Positions 8,445 through 19,975 of a stretch of DNA of 36,692 bases are shown here, piece by piece (position 1 is the first letter of the stretch; each line of letters opens with the position of its first letter). Made by a program: the position numbers and the translations under genes. The DNA is from Catenulispora pinisilvae (lineage in GTDB: Bacteria > Actinomycetota > Actinomycetes > Streptomycetales > Catenulisporaceae), in assembly GCF_015356865.1 (NCBI RefSeq), contig NZ_JAAFZA010000096.1, positions 1 through 36,692 of the forward strand, given 5' to 3'. The notes under the pieces were generated by a model. That model did not search any database, was not told where the DNA came from, and saw only the letters and a list, made by a program, of their open reading frames with translations.

Positions 8445-10562
8445 ATGCGGCAGCCCGTGCAGACCCTTCTTGAGCACGTGCGGCGTGGCTTGGGCGGCGT
8501 CGTCCTGCTCGGCGGCGCGCTTCCGGCGGACACGGCGGCGATCGCCGGCCCCGTCGTGGACGGCTTCTGTGTGCTACGTGCCGGAGGCGGCGGGCCGGTC
8601 GCGCAGGCGTCGGCGTTCGGCGGGCTGGCCGAGTTGGTGCGGCCGCTGCTCGACGGCGAAGCGCTGCTCGACGGTGAATCCGGGCTCGACCTCGATCGCG
8701 GGGCCGGTCACGTGGGCCGGGTCGCGGGCGAACTGATCGCCCAGGCCGCGGCCGGACAGCCGGTGGTGGCCGCGATCACCGAGGCCCACCTGCTCGATCC
8801 CGAGTCCGTGACGGCGATTTCCGTGGCCGTCCGGACCACCAGGGGAGCGCCGGTGGCGTGGCTGATCGGGCTGGACGACGTGCGGCGGGCCCCGTTCGGC
8901 GCGCTCGGCGCCGTGGCGGTCCAGCTTCAACGGCCCGCGCCGGCCGGCGATCTGCCGAAGGCGACCACGCGGGCGCTGCTGGTCCTGGCGGCCAGCGCCA
9001 CCGGGCACATCGACGAGATCGGCGGCGCGCTGGACCACCTCGGGTTGCAGGTCGGCGATCTGGCCCCGGCGGTCGCGGACGGCGTCATCGAGGCCACGGC
9101 CACCGGCTGGCGGTTCCGCGATCTCGGCGTCGCCACGGCCGTCTACACGAACGCCTCTCCGACCGAGCGTCAGAGCACGCACACGGCGTTCGTCGACGCC
9201 ATCCTCGGACTGCGCGAGACCGAGAAGGGCGAGATCCTGGCCCGGCACCTCGCCGGGGCGGCGGCCGGTACCGACGGCGCGGCGGCTCAGGCGCTGGGCT
9301 GGGCCGCGGACGGCGCGCGCCTGCGAGGAGCGCTGGAGGCCGCGCGGTCCTCCTACGGCCGCGCGGCGACTCTGTCCCCTGATCCCGGCGCGCGGGCCCG
9401 CTGGCTGGCCGGTGCCGCCGACACCGCACGGTTGCTGGGCGACCTCGGCGGGGTCGGCCGGGCGATCCGCGAAGCGCGGGTCCTGACCGACGACGCGACG
9501 CTCAACCAGCGTCTGGACCGCATCGCCGCCCGCACCTCGGCCCTGCGCACTCCGCAGACCAGGATCAAGGCTCTGTTGGAGGTCGGCGGGCACACCACCG
9601 CGATCGGTCTGATCCTGGCCGGCCGGGCCGTCGACGCTGAAGCGATGCTGGCTCCGGTGGTCTCCTCGGCGCTGATGTCCGATCCGCTGGACGTGGGGCC
9701 GCTGACGGTGCCCGCGATCGCGGCCGGGGCGATGTGGACTTGCGATGTGCGGGGCGCGGCTGCTCTGCTGGACCGCTCAATCGCACTATTGCGTGCGTAT
9801 GGTGCGGCCGAGCATTTGACGGCGGCGCTGATCGTGCGGGCCGAGGTGGGCTATCGCGCGGGGCGCTGGCCGGCGGCGCGGGACGACGCGATGGAGGCGG
9901 CGGCGCTCGCGTCGCGGTTGGGACAGCAGCCGGTTCGGGCGGTGGCGCGGGGGTTGGCCTTGCGTGTCAGCGCGCTGATGGGTGCGCCGACCGAGGAGGC
10001 GTCGGCGCTGGAAGCGGAGTCCGCGGGGTCCGACGCTTATGTGCTGTGGCCCAGGCACGCGGTCGGCACGGCGTTCCTGGCCGAGGGCAAGTGGGACGCC
10101 GCGGTGACTGTGCTGCGCGGGGTCGCCGAGGGCCTGGAGCAGCTTGGGGTCCAGGACCCGTCGGTGCTGCCGGTGGCCGGTGACTTGGTGGAAGCGCTGA
10201 TCCGGGCCGACAAGATGGCGCTGGCGCGCAAGGCCGCGGAGCGGGCGAAGGACGAGGCGGCCGCGTCGATGTCGATAGTGGTGCGCGCGGTCGCAGAACG
10301 CTGTCTCGGCCAGGTCGGCAAGGCGGCCAAGGCGAAACAGCACTTTGACAGGGCACTGCGGCTGCACGCCGAGACCGATGACCGTTACGAGGAAGCGCGC
10401 ACGTTGCTCGCCTACGGTCGTCACGACGGCGACCGGGCGCGGCTGGAAGCGGCGGCGGACCGGTTCGCGCGCCTCGGCGCGTGGCCCTGGCTGGCGCTGG
10501 CCGAGGATGAACTCGCGGCGAAGCGGCCGGGCAAGAAGCTCGGCGCGTTGACGGCTAAGTAG
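8445..10562 (+). CDS. LAL-regulator-like TPR protein with degenerate ATPase and no HTH
   Basis: A 705-residue, Ala-rich helical protein. The order and sequence texture match large LuxR-family ATP-binding regulators: an N-terminal region where a P-loop is expected (GVVLLGGALPADT, 18-30, lacking GxxxxGK[ST]), the usual SAFGGLAELVRPLL segment (57-69), a Walker B-like PVVAAITEAHLLDP (106-119) with the Asp pair changed, then long alpha-solenoid repeats (about 290-700). There is no C-terminal LuxR HTH. It is thus probably a pseudo-ATPase scaffold or sensor without its own DNA binding. The start at 8445 is preferred; the frame upstream is proline-rich and lies in the tandem repeat. The family assignment is inferred, not certain. 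Confidence 0.65.
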   Translation: MRQPVQTLLEHVRRGLGGVVLLGGALPADTAAIAGPVVDGFCVLRAGGGGPVAQASAFGGLAELVRPLLDGEALLDGESGLDLDRGAGHVGRVAGELIAQAAAGQPVVAAITEAHLLDPESVTAISVAVRTTRGAPVAWLIGLDDVRRAPFGALGAVAVQLQRPAPAGDLPKATTRALLVLAASATGHIDEIGGALDHLGLQVGDLAPAVADGVIEATATGWRFRDLGVATAVYTNASPTERQSTHTAFVDAILGLRETEKGEILARHLAGAAAGTDGAAAQALGWAADGARLRGALEAARSSYGRAATLSPDPGARARWLAGAADTARLLGDLGGVGRAIREARVLTDDATLNQRLDRIAARTSALRTPQTRIKALLEVGGHTTAIGLILAGRAVDAEAMLAPVVSSALMSDPLDVGPLTVPAIAAGAMWTCDVRGAAALLDRSIALLRAYGAAEHLTAALIVRAEVGYRAGRWPAARDDAMEAAALASRLGQQPVRAVARGLALRVSALMGAPTEEASALEAESAGSDAYVLWPRHAVGTAFLAEGKWDAAVTVLRGVAEGLEQLGVQDPSVLPVAGDLVEALIRADKMALARKAAERAKDEAAASMSIVVRAVAERCLGQVGKAAKAKQHFDRALRLHAETDDRYEEARTLLAYGRHDGDRARLEAAADRFARLGAWPWLALAEDELAAKRPGKKLGALTAK

Positions 10563-10589
10563 TACATCTGGATGGGGTAGGACTGGCGT

Positions 10590-11435
10590 ATGGCCAATCT
10601 CCGTTTCGGGATCAAACTCAGCCAGGACGCGACGATCGAGGAGTACAAGGCGGTTTGGCGGATCGCCGACGAAGCCGGCTTCGACCACGTCTGGAACATG
10701 GACCACTTCGCCAGCCTCGGCGGCGACGAGACCAAGGACATCTTCGAGGCCTGGACGGCGCTGGCGGGCGCGGCGGCGCTGACCTCGCGGGTCCGCATCG
10801 GCTGCTCCGTCACCGGCAACACCTACCGGCACCCCGCCGAGTTGGCGAAGATGGCGGTCACCGTCGACCATCTGTCCGGCGGCCGGCTGGAGTTCGGCAT
10901 CGGCTCGGCGTGGGCGGAGAACGAGCACACGATGCTCGGGCTGCCCTTCGGCACCGCCGGCGACCGCGCGGACCGGCTGGAAGAGGCGCTGAAGATCATC
11001 ACCTCGCTCTGGACCGAGCCCCGCACCACCCACGACGGCAAGCACTACCAGCTCAAGGACGCGATCGCCGAGCCCAAGCCGGTGCAGAGCCCGCACCCGC
11101 CGATCTGGATCGGCGGCAGCGGCCGCAAGCGCACCCTGCGCATGGCCGCCGAATACGCCGCGGTGTGGAACGCCGCCGGCGGCACCCCGGCCGAGGTGGC
11201 GGAGGCGTCGGCGGTCCTGGACCAGCACTGCGCCGACGTCGGCCGCGACCCGGCGACCATCCGCCGCTCGGTGCAGATCCGGGTCGGCGACGACTTCGAC
11301 GCGCTGCAACAGACGGTCGAGGAGTTCGTGGCGATCGGAGTCAGCGACCCGCTGCTGGTCTTGCAGACCGACGACCCGGTGGCGCGCGCCGAGCGCCTGG
11401 CCGAGGTACTGCCCCGGCTGCGGCAGATCGGGTAG
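10590..11435 (+). CDS. LLM-class (probably F420-dependent) oxidoreductase
   Basis: A 281-residue luciferase-like TIM-barrel oxidoreductase. Features include the N-terminal FGIKLSQ strand, AGFDHVWNMDHF, the RIGCSVTGNTYRHPAELAK segment and GRLEFGIGSAWAENEH typical of F420-dependent actinobacterial members, then PPIWIGGSGRKRTLRMAAEYA near 170-190. It likely transfers hydride between F420H2 (or FMNH2) and an organic substrate that cannot be predicted. It starts 28 bases after the previous gene and is followed 15 bases later by a hairpin terminator. Confidence 0.9.
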   Translation: MANLRFGIKLSQDATIEEYKAVWRIADEAGFDHVWNMDHFASLGGDETKDIFEAWTALAGAAALTSRVRIGCSVTGNTYRHPAELAKMAVTVDHLSGGRLEFGIGSAWAENEHTMLGLPFGTAGDRADRLEEALKIITSLWTEPRTTHDGKHYQLKDAIAEPKPVQSPHPPIWIGGSGRKRTLRMAAEYAAVWNAAGGTPAEVAEASAVLDQHCADVGRDPATIRRSVQIRVGDDFDALQQTVEEFVAIGVSDPLLVLQTDDPVARAERLAEVLPRLRQIG

Positions 11436-11450
11436 GACGGAGCGGGGATC

Positions 11451-11486
11451 GCGGGTAGGGCCGCTTGTATAAGGGGCCTTACCCGC
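11451..11486 (+). terminator. Hairpin terminator after the LLM oxidoreductase
   Basis: GCGGGTAGGGCC (11451-11462) pairs with GGCCTTACCCGC (11475-11486), 12 pairs including one G-U, around a 12-base loop, 15 bases past the LLM stop. Confidence 0.8.
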
Positions 11487-11495
11487 GCGGCCGCA

Positions 11496-11605
11496 TTACA
11501 TGGCCGCATCAGGTGGCGGCGGGTCGTTCCACTGGCTGGCCGCGATCAGCAGATCGGGGATGCCGGCGTCAAATGCTCGAAGGCACCGCCGAGCCACGAC
11601 GTCAT
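11496..11605 (-). pseudogene. vapC (PIN toxin) stub
   Basis: The restored vapB frame ends in CGATGACG, where an ATG at 11605 would overlap the antitoxin stop, the usual vapBC arrangement. Only a few codons follow before the sequence, in another frame, reads GIPDLLIAASQWND, which resembles a conserved PIN-domain segment ([I/P]DLLIAA). Most of the N-terminal catalytic part and the C-terminal strand are missing, and a TAA closes it at 11496. The PIN identity rests on one short match plus position, so it is tentative. Confidence 0.5.
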
Positions 11606-12015
11606 CGCCATGCCCGGCCCATGACATCAGAGGGCGGAAAGTGACAATTCGCGGCGCGAAACGGCCTATGAGCGGCGCCTGGCGTCGCCGGACAGCCCTT
11701 ACAGCCAACCAGGATGCGCAGGCTGTCCGTCTAGCCATGCTTGCTCCTAGACCGTTTCGCTCGTTCTCGAGGTCGACCGGCGGTTCCGCATGCCGCAAAT
11801 CGTCACTTTCCGCCCTCTCAGGATCACCGAGGTCGGCGAACAGCCCGGAGAAGCGCTCCAGATCGGCCGTCCGGACAGGCGCGTCGGGGTAGCGCGGTGC
11901 CGACAGCCGGCCGCCGACGTAGGTACTCGCTCCGCGACATCCCCGGGCGTCCGGCGTGCGCGTCCAGGTCGGCCGTCACCTCGTCGGGAACATCACGAAT
12001 CGGCAGGTCGGCCAT
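11602..12015 (-). pseudogene. vapB-type antitoxin gene broken by a 4-base frameshift and an inserted element
   Basis: Residues 1-35 read as a ribbon-helix-helix antitoxin: MADLPIRDVPDEVTADLDAH then SRSEYLRRR. An extra CCGG after the RRR codons shifts the frame; the rest continues in another frame as LSAPRYPDAPV, RTADLERFSGLFADLGDP. A 188-base inverted-repeat element (11630-11817) then interrupts the gene. Joining the flanks with one TCA copy gives GDPDVMGRAWR and a TGA stop, the usual end of this VapB group, so the original protein had about 72 residues. RBS AAGGAA lies 7 bases before the start. Both lesions make it non-functional; a truncated N-terminal DNA-binding piece could still be made. 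Confidence 0.8.
11630..11817. mobile_element. 188-bp MITE-like inverted-repeat element with TCA target duplication
   Basis: The ends are 26-base terminal inverted repeats (11630-11655 and 11792-11817) opening GAGGGCGGAAAGTGAC, identical at 24 of 26 positions. A second inverted pair (11656-11673 and 11743-11760, core GCGAAACGG, 16 of 18) and an inner stem CGGACAGCC (11689-11697)/GGCTGTCCG (11721-11729) make most of it foldback. A 31-base block is present in the right arm only. TCA flanks both ends (11627-11629, 11818-11820). There is no room for a transposase, so it would need one encoded elsewhere. Excision in silico repairs the antitoxin reading frame at this point. Confidence 0.8.
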
Positions 12016-12028
12016 GTCGCATTTCCTT

Positions 12029-12046
12029 GGATATCCCAAGATATCC
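12029..12046. promoter_or_regulatory. Palindrome upstream of vapB, likely relic operator
   Basis: GGATATC (12029-12035) and GATATCC (12040-12046) form a perfect inverted repeat with a 4-base gap, 14 bases upstream of the vapB start. Ribbon-helix-helix antitoxins usually bind such palindromes to repress their own operon. This may be one of the few parts of the locus still intact. Confidence 0.55.
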
Positions 12047-12094
12047 CCACCTGGTGCCGCATCAGGGCCGAACCCCCGCCAAGCCGGCCCCGCC

Positions 12095-15357
<3,263 letters not shown>

Positions 15358-15529
15358 GAGTTAAGAAGCTCCTCGAGGAGGGAGACCGCACCGTCGCGGT
15401 TCACGAGGGATGTCGAGGGAGATCGTATCGAGGCCGGCGCGCACCCGGTACCGCGAAGTGGCGGGGCTCATGCCGGGCAAATGCCGGGGCGGGCGCAGAC
15501 CTCGGGGGGACGGATGGGACCATATCCGT

Positions 15530-16117
15530 ATGGCCCGCGTCTCCCCGTTGAAGAAGTCCCTCCGGGACATGCTGTTGTCGATGGCGGTGATCTCCCTGCC
15601 GATCATCGCGATCGTCGAGTGGTTCCCGCACGACGCCAAGAACCCCGACGACGCGGCCCAAACGGTCGACTACACGATCCCGCTGGCCCAGGCCCGCCGC
15701 GACCCGGACCTGCCGTTCCAGGCCCTGGCCCCGGCCACGCTGCCGGCCGGCTGGCGGGCCACGTCGATCCACGCCGACTTCGACCCCGGCGCCCAACTCC
15801 GCTGGGAACTGGGCTTCCAGACCTCCGACAACCAGTACGCCGCCCTGGACCAGGTGGCCGACGGCAAGGGCGTCGACGGCATCCTCAGCATCCAGGCCCC
15901 GGACGCCACCCAGGTGACCGGCGCCGGCGGCACGGTGACCGCCGGCGGCTACCAGTGGCAGGTCTACGTGACGCCGGACGGCAAGCGGCACGCGCTGGTG
16001 CGGACCACGGCTCCCGTCGGGACGGCCGCGCCCACGACGCTGGGGAAGGTGGGCGTCGTGGTGTCCGGGACCGGGAAGCTCTCGGAGCTGGAGACGCTTG
16101 CGGGGTCTTTGCAGTAG
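15530..16117 (+). CDS. DUF4245 membrane-anchored protein
   Basis: A 195-residue protein with a basic N-terminus (VSPLKKSLRDM), one transmembrane segment near 15-32 (LLSMAVISLPIIAIVEWF) and an extracytoplasmic domain containing LPAGWRATSIHAD and VTAGGYQWQVYVTPDGKRHALVR. This is the DUF4245 family, function unknown, found beside glpX in many actinobacteria. The ATG at 15530 is chosen over an open start at 15410 because the extra residues look non-coding. The stop codon lies in the first copy of a perfect 3 x 13-base repeat. Confidence 0.85.
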   Translation: MARVSPLKKSLRDMLLSMAVISLPIIAIVEWFPHDAKNPDDAAQTVDYTIPLAQARRDPDLPFQALAPATLPAGWRATSIHADFDPGAQLRWELGFQTSDNQYAALDQVADGKGVDGILSIQAPDATQVTGAGGTVTAGGYQWQVYVTPDGKRHALVRTTAPVGTAAPTTLGKVGVVVSGTGKLSELETLAGSLQ

Positions 16118-16149
16118 CTCCGGGCAGTAGCTCCGGGCAGTAGCTCCGG
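16111..16149. repeat. Perfect 3 x 13-base tandem repeat spanning the DUF4245 stop
   Basis: GCAGTAGCTCCGG occurs three times without a mismatch (16111-16123, 16124-16136, 16137-16149). The TAG of the first copy (16115-16117) is the stop codon; because 13 is not a multiple of 3, the copies put TAG in all three frames. Confidence 0.9.
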
Positions 16150-16175
16150 CCCAAGTCGAGGCGCCTTCCCCGGCG

Positions 16176-16427
16176 TCAGCCCTCGCCGCCCTCGCCGTTC
16201 CCCGCACCGATCGCGGCATCCAGCCGGGCCCGGGCTCCGTCCAGCTTCGCCTGGCAGTGCTTGGCCAGCGCCTCGCCGCGCTCCCACGCGGCCAGCGAGT
16301 CCTCCAACGTGAGCCCGCCGGTCTCCAACCGCCGGACGACGTCCATCAGCTCGTCGCGGGCCTGCTCGTAGCCGAGGTGGGACAGGTCCTGCGGCTCGGC
16401 CGCGGTGGGAGTCGTCTCGTTCGCCAT
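16176..16427 (-). CDS. xseB: Exodeoxyribonuclease VII small subunit
   Basis: An 83-residue helical subunit of exonuclease VII, which degrades single-stranded DNA with XseA. The core YEQARDELMDVVRRLETGG, then LTLEDSLAAWERGEALAKHC and the long second helix are the family hallmark. Size is normal. Unlike in most bacteria it is not directly downstream of xseA: a gene on the opposite strand (16450-16950) intervenes, and only 22 bases separate the two starts. It needs its own promoter or read-through from xseA. Confidence 0.93.
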   Translation of the reverse strand: MANETTPTAAEPQDLSHLGYEQARDELMDVVRRLETGGLTLEDSLAAWERGEALAKHCQAKLDGARARLDAAIGAGNGEGGEG

Positions 16428-16449
16428 GGGTTCAGGATAGTTTCCGGCT

Positions 16450-16950
16450 GTGACTGGTATCGACGAAGTGCGGGTGCGGCGGGCCGTGCCCGGTGACGAA
16501 GAAGAGATCCAGCGGCTGCGGCACCAGATGGCCGCCGCCGTTTTCGGAGCGACACCGCCGGCCGCCGACGAGCCGAATCACGTGGCCGCAGTGAAGAAGG
16601 TCCGCGGGTGGCTGGAGGCCGGGGACGAGGCGGGGACCGCGTGCTTCGTCATAGACGCGGCCGACGGCAACGGGCTTGCGACGGCTGGCATCGGGGCGAT
16701 CGACGAACGGCTGCCGAACCAGCGGAACCCGTCAGGACGCTCCGGCTATATATACGGGATCTGTACTGACGAACGCTATAGGCGGCGCGGCTACTCACGC
16801 CTCGTCATGCAGGCGCTCATCGACTGGTACGCGGCCCTGGGCATCCCGCGGATCGAGCTCCACGCCAGCGAGTTCGGCGAAGCCCTCTATCTCGAACTCG
16901 GCTTCGCCGACCCCGTGGGCCGCGCGCTCACTCGCTGGTCTGCTCTGTAG
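16450..16950 (+). CDS. GNAT-family N-acetyltransferase
   Basis: A 166-residue acetyltransferase beginning with GTG. The fold is clear from VRRAVPGDEEEIQRLR at the start, IYGICTDERYRRRGYSRLVM (motif A, acetyl-CoA-binding R-R-x-G-x-S/A pattern, near 98-117) and the closing IELHASEFGEALYLELGF (motif B). Substrate unknown. It sits between xseB and xseA on the other strand; its last 23 bases overlap the xseA 3' end (16928-16950). The location suggests an insertion into an xseAB operon (inference). Confidence 0.88.
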   Translation: MTGIDEVRVRRAVPGDEEEIQRLRHQMAAAVFGATPPAADEPNHVAAVKKVRGWLEAGDEAGTACFVIDAADGNGLATAGIGAIDERLPNQRNPSGRSGYIYGICTDERYRRRGYSRLVMQALIDWYAALGIPRIELHASEFGEALYLELGFADPVGRALTRWSAL

Positions 16951-18202
16951 CCTCGGCGGCCGGGACTTCGGCGAACACCTCCGAAACCGCGGCCTCCAAC
17001 CGTCCCGAGGCCAGGCGGATGTCCAGCATGTCCCCCTGGCCCACTTCCTCCGCCGCCCGCACTGCGTGACCTGACGGCGCCAGGACGATCGAGTAACCGC
17101 GCTCCAGCGTCGCCATCGGAGACAGCGCACGGACCCGGGCCAGGGTGTGCCCGAGATCGTCCCCCGCGCGATCCAGCCGGTGCCCGACGCTGGAGCGGGC
17201 CCGCCGGATGAGCTCGTCGAGATCGTTGCGGCGGCCGTCGATCATCGAGTACGGCGAAGCGAGCACCGGCCGCTGCCGGAACGACGCCAGCCCCATGGCC
17301 TCGCGTTCCAGTATCCGGGCCACGGAACGCCAGGCATTGCGCCGCAATTCCGCGACCCGGTCCATCTCCTCGGCGACGTCCGGCACGACCCGCTTGGCCG
17401 CGTCGGTGGGTGTCGAGGCCCGGAAGTCGGCGACCAGGTCGAGGATCGGCGAGTCCGGTTCGTGGCCGATCGCCGAGACCACCGGGGTCTCACACTCTCC
17501 GACCGCCCTGATCAGTGCCTCGTCTGAGAACGGGAGGAGGTCTTCTACAGAGCCGCCGCCGCGGGCGATGATGATGACGTCCACCTCGGGGTCGGCGTCG
17601 AGCTGGGCCAGCGCCGGCAGGATCTGCGGGACCGCCTTAGGGCCCTGCACGTCGGTGTTCACCACCCGGAACTGCACTCCCGGCCAGCGGCGCCTGGCGT
17701 TCTCCAAGACGTCCCGTTCCGCCGCCGAGGCGCGTCCCGTAATAAGGCCGACGCAATGGGGGAGGAACGGGAGCGGCTTCTTCCGCCGCGGATCGAACAG
17801 GCCCTCCGCCTTGAGTTTCGCCTTCAGCATCTCCAGCCGCGCGAGCAGTTCCCCGAGCCCGACCTGCCGGATCTCCTCACCGCGGATGGAGAACGAGGAG
17901 CGCGGAACGTAGAAGTCCGGCTTCCCGTAGACGATGACCCGCGCACCCTCCGTGAGCGGCGGCACGACCGCCTCGAAGACCCGGCGGAAGGTGGTGACCT
18001 GCACGGACACGTCGGCGGACGGGTCCCGCAACACCAGGTACACCATCTGTGACCCGGGCCGCTTGTTGATCTGTGCCAGCTGGCCCTCGACCCAGATCGC
18101 CCCCAGCCGGGAGATCCACCCGGCCACCGCCTCGGAGACCGCGCGGACGGGGATCGGTTCTTCAGCCGAGGATTGCATCGCCATAGAGAGGAGCGTAGTC
18201 AT
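16928..18202 (-). CDS. xseA: Exodeoxyribonuclease VII large subunit
   Basis: A 424-residue catalytic subunit of exonuclease VII. The N-terminal OB fold (about 15-110: [25 protein letters not shown]) is followed by the catalytic core with [60 protein letters not shown], all strongly conserved, and a coiled C-terminal part ending in [11 protein letters not shown]. The ATG at 18202 is taken; ATGs at 18184 and 18178 are also plausible because no clear ribosome site is seen. It diverges from ispH and is separated from xseB by an opposite-strand gene. Confidence 0.95.
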   Translation of the reverse strand: MTTLLSMAMQSSAEEPIPVRAVSEAVAGWISRLGAIWVEGQLAQINKRPGSQMVYLVLRDPSADVSVQVTTFRRVFEAVVPPLTEGARVIVYGKPDFYVPRSSFSIRGEEIRQVGLGELLARLEMLKAKLKAEGLFDPRRKKPLPFLPHCVGLITGRASAAERDVLENARRRWPGVQFRVVNTDVQGPKAVPQILPALAQLDADPEVDVIIIARGGGSVEDLLPFSDEALIRAVGECETPVVSAIGHEPDSPILDLVADFRASTPTDAAKRVVPDVAEEMDRVAELRRNAWRSVARILEREAMGLASFRQRPVLASPYSMIDGRRNDLDELIRRARSSVGHRLDRAGDDLGHTLARVRALSPMATLERGYSIVLAPSGHAVRAAEEVGQGDMLDIRLASGRLEAAVSEVFAEVPAAEATEQTSE

Positions 18203-18281
18203 TGGTACAGACGCGGCGCGGACGTGGCGAACTTGTGGAGAGAGCAGATCATGGGCTGCCGGGAGCCGGAGGCCGCCTACC

Positions 18282-19265
18282 ATGGGAACCATGAACGCCT
18301 CTGCACCTGAAGACCGCCGCGTCCTTCTCGCCGCGCCTCGCGGCTACTGCGCCGGCGTGGACCGCGCGGTCGTGACCGTGGAGAAGGCGCTGGAGCTCTA
18401 TGGCGCGCCGGTGTACGTCCGCAAGGAAATCGTGCACAACAAGCACGTCGTGCAGACTTTGCAGAACCGCGGCGCGGTCTTTGTAGAGGAGACCGACGAG
18501 GTACCCGAGGGTGCGACGGTGGTGTTCTCCGCGCACGGCGTGGCGCCGATCGTGCACGAGGAGGCGTCCCGGCGCGGCCTGAAGACCATCGACGCCACCT
18601 GCCCGCTGGTCACCAAGGTGCACAAGGAAGCCGTGCGGTTCGCCGAGCAGGACTACGACATCCTGCTCATCGGCCACGACGGCCATGAGGAAGTGGTCGG
18701 CACCACCGGCGAGGCGCCGGAGCACATCGTGCTGGTCGACGGCCCGGACTCGGTGGCCGGGGTGCAGGTGCGGGACCCGGCGAAGGTGGCGTGGCTGTCG
18801 CAGACCACGCTGTCGGTGGACGAGACCACCGAGACCGTGGACCGGCTGCGCGCGAAGTTCCCGCTGCTGCTGGACCCGCCGTCCGACGACATCTGCTACG
18901 CCACCCAGAACCGGCAGATCGCGGTCAAGCACATCGCCGCCGACTCGGACCTGGTCATCGTGGTCGGCTCCAAGAACTCCTCGAACTCGGTCCGCCTGGT
19001 CGAGGTGGCGCTGGAGGCCGGCGCGGGCGCCGCGCACCTGGTCGACTTCGCCTCGGAGATCAGCGAGGACTGGCTGGCCGGCGTTCGCACGGTGGGCCTG
19101 ACCTCCGGCGCTTCGGTGCCGGAGGACCTGGTCGAGGGCGTGCTGGACTGGCTGGCCGAGCGCGGGTACGGGACCGTGGAGATCGTCCGCTCGGCCGAGG
19201 AGAAGCTGCTGTTCGCGCTGCCGCCGGAGCTGCGGAAGGACATGCGCGAGGGCGGCGAAGCGTAG
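18282..19265 (+). CDS. ispH: 4-hydroxy-3-methylbut-2-enyl diphosphate reductase
   Basis: A 327-residue cytosolic enzyme for the last step of the MEP isoprenoid pathway, making IPP and DMAPP. The three cysteines that hold the iron-sulfur cluster are C23 ([10 protein letters not shown]), C107 ([13 protein letters not shown]) and C205 ([11 protein letters not shown]); H85, H135 and [12 protein letters not shown] are also present. The ATG at 18282 lies 9 bases after GGAGG and is chosen over the one at 18291. Its 3' end lies in a 25-base tandem repeat, and the next gene is convergent. Confidence 0.97.
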   Translation: MGTMNASAPEDRRVLLAAPRGYCAGVDRAVVTVEKALELYGAPVYVRKEIVHNKHVVQTLQNRGAVFVEETDEVPEGATVVFSAHGVAPIVHEEASRRGLKTIDATCPLVTKVHKEAVRFAEQDYDILLIGHDGHEEVVGTTGEAPEHIVLVDGPDSVAGVQVRDPAKVAWLSQTTLSVDETTETVDRLRAKFPLLLDPPSDDICYATQNRQIAVKHIAADSDLVIVVGSKNSSNSVRLVEVALEAGAGAAHLVDFASEISEDWLAGVRTVGLTSGASVPEDLVEGVLDWLAERGYGTVEIVRSAEEKLLFALPPELRKDMREGGEA

Positions 19266-19341
19266 CCGACGCGAGGGCGGCCAGGCGTAGCTAAACGCGA
19301 GGGCGGCCAGGGGCAGCCGACGCGAGGGCTGCGTAGCCGGA
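19245..19341. repeat. Four-unit 25-base tandem repeat spanning the ispH stop
   Basis: Units 19245-19269, 19270-19295, 19296-19320 and 19321-19341 share CGCGAGGGCGGC and end in TAG- or CAGC-like segments. The first unit codes the last residues of IspH and its TAG stop (19263-19265). The array fills the space to the convergent gene at 19350. Confidence 0.8.
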
Positions 19342-19349
19342 GAGCGGGA

Positions 19350-19919
19350 CTACCAAGCGGCGCTCGGCGCCACGTCCCGCACCTGCGCGACCAGCGTCTG
19401 ACCGCGCCGCGGGCTGCCGCCGGGGAAGTGCGGCTTACGACAGCTGCGGCAACACGGCGAGCGTTCCCCGGTGTCGTCGAAGACCCACGTCCGGTGCCGC
19501 AGCCCAAAAGCGGAACTGCGGTGCTCCTCCAGAAGCAGCGGTCTGGAGAGCTGCGTGGCGATCCAATCCGCCGCGCGCCCGGCCATCTCCTCCGGCGAGG
19601 CCTCCAGGTCCTGCACGTAGATGTAGCCCGGCGCGTCCGGGGCGTAGTCGTCCCAGATCGAGCAGTCGTCACCCCAGTAGCCGCCGAACTCCCCGTCGGC
19701 CAGCCGCAGCTGGAGGCCGAAGGGGTCGGCTTCGGGGACGGTGAGCACGGCCAGCACCGAGGGACCGGCCAGCGCCAGGGCCCAGGAGTCGAAGGCGATC
19801 ACGCCGAGCGGGCCCCAGGTCAGGGCCGAGCGCCGGAGTCCGGCCAGGAAGCGGCGGCCGTAGTCGTCCAGGGCGAAACGGCCGCCGGCGTCGATCTCGA
19901 ACCAGATCTCGCCGTTCAT
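19350..19919 (-). CDS. Unknown protein with C-terminal cysteine cluster
   Basis: A 189-residue protein I do not recognise. It begins MNGEIWFEIDAGGRF after GGGGAGGCGGGAC, a good ribosome site. The middle is acidic and aromatic (EFGGYWGDDCSIWDDYAPD, GYIYVQDLEASPEEMA); the C-terminal 36 residues hold SPCCRSCRKPHF, possibly a small metal site. No signal peptide or membrane segment is seen. It stands between convergent ispH and DUF6542 on its own strand. Confidence 0.7.
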   Translation of the reverse strand: MNGEIWFEIDAGGRFALDDYGRRFLAGLRRSALTWGPLGVIAFDSWALALAGPSVLAVLTVPEADPFGLQLRLADGEFGGYWGDDCSIWDDYAPDAPGYIYVQDLEASPEEMAGRAADWIATQLSRPLLLEEHRSSAFGLRHRTWVFDDTGERSPCCRSCRKPHFPGGSPRRGQTLVAQVRDVAPSAAW

Positions 19920-19975
19920 GTCCCGCCTCCCCTGCCGTCCTCGCCGACTTACCAGTCCTGGCCGTCTCGCCCGTC

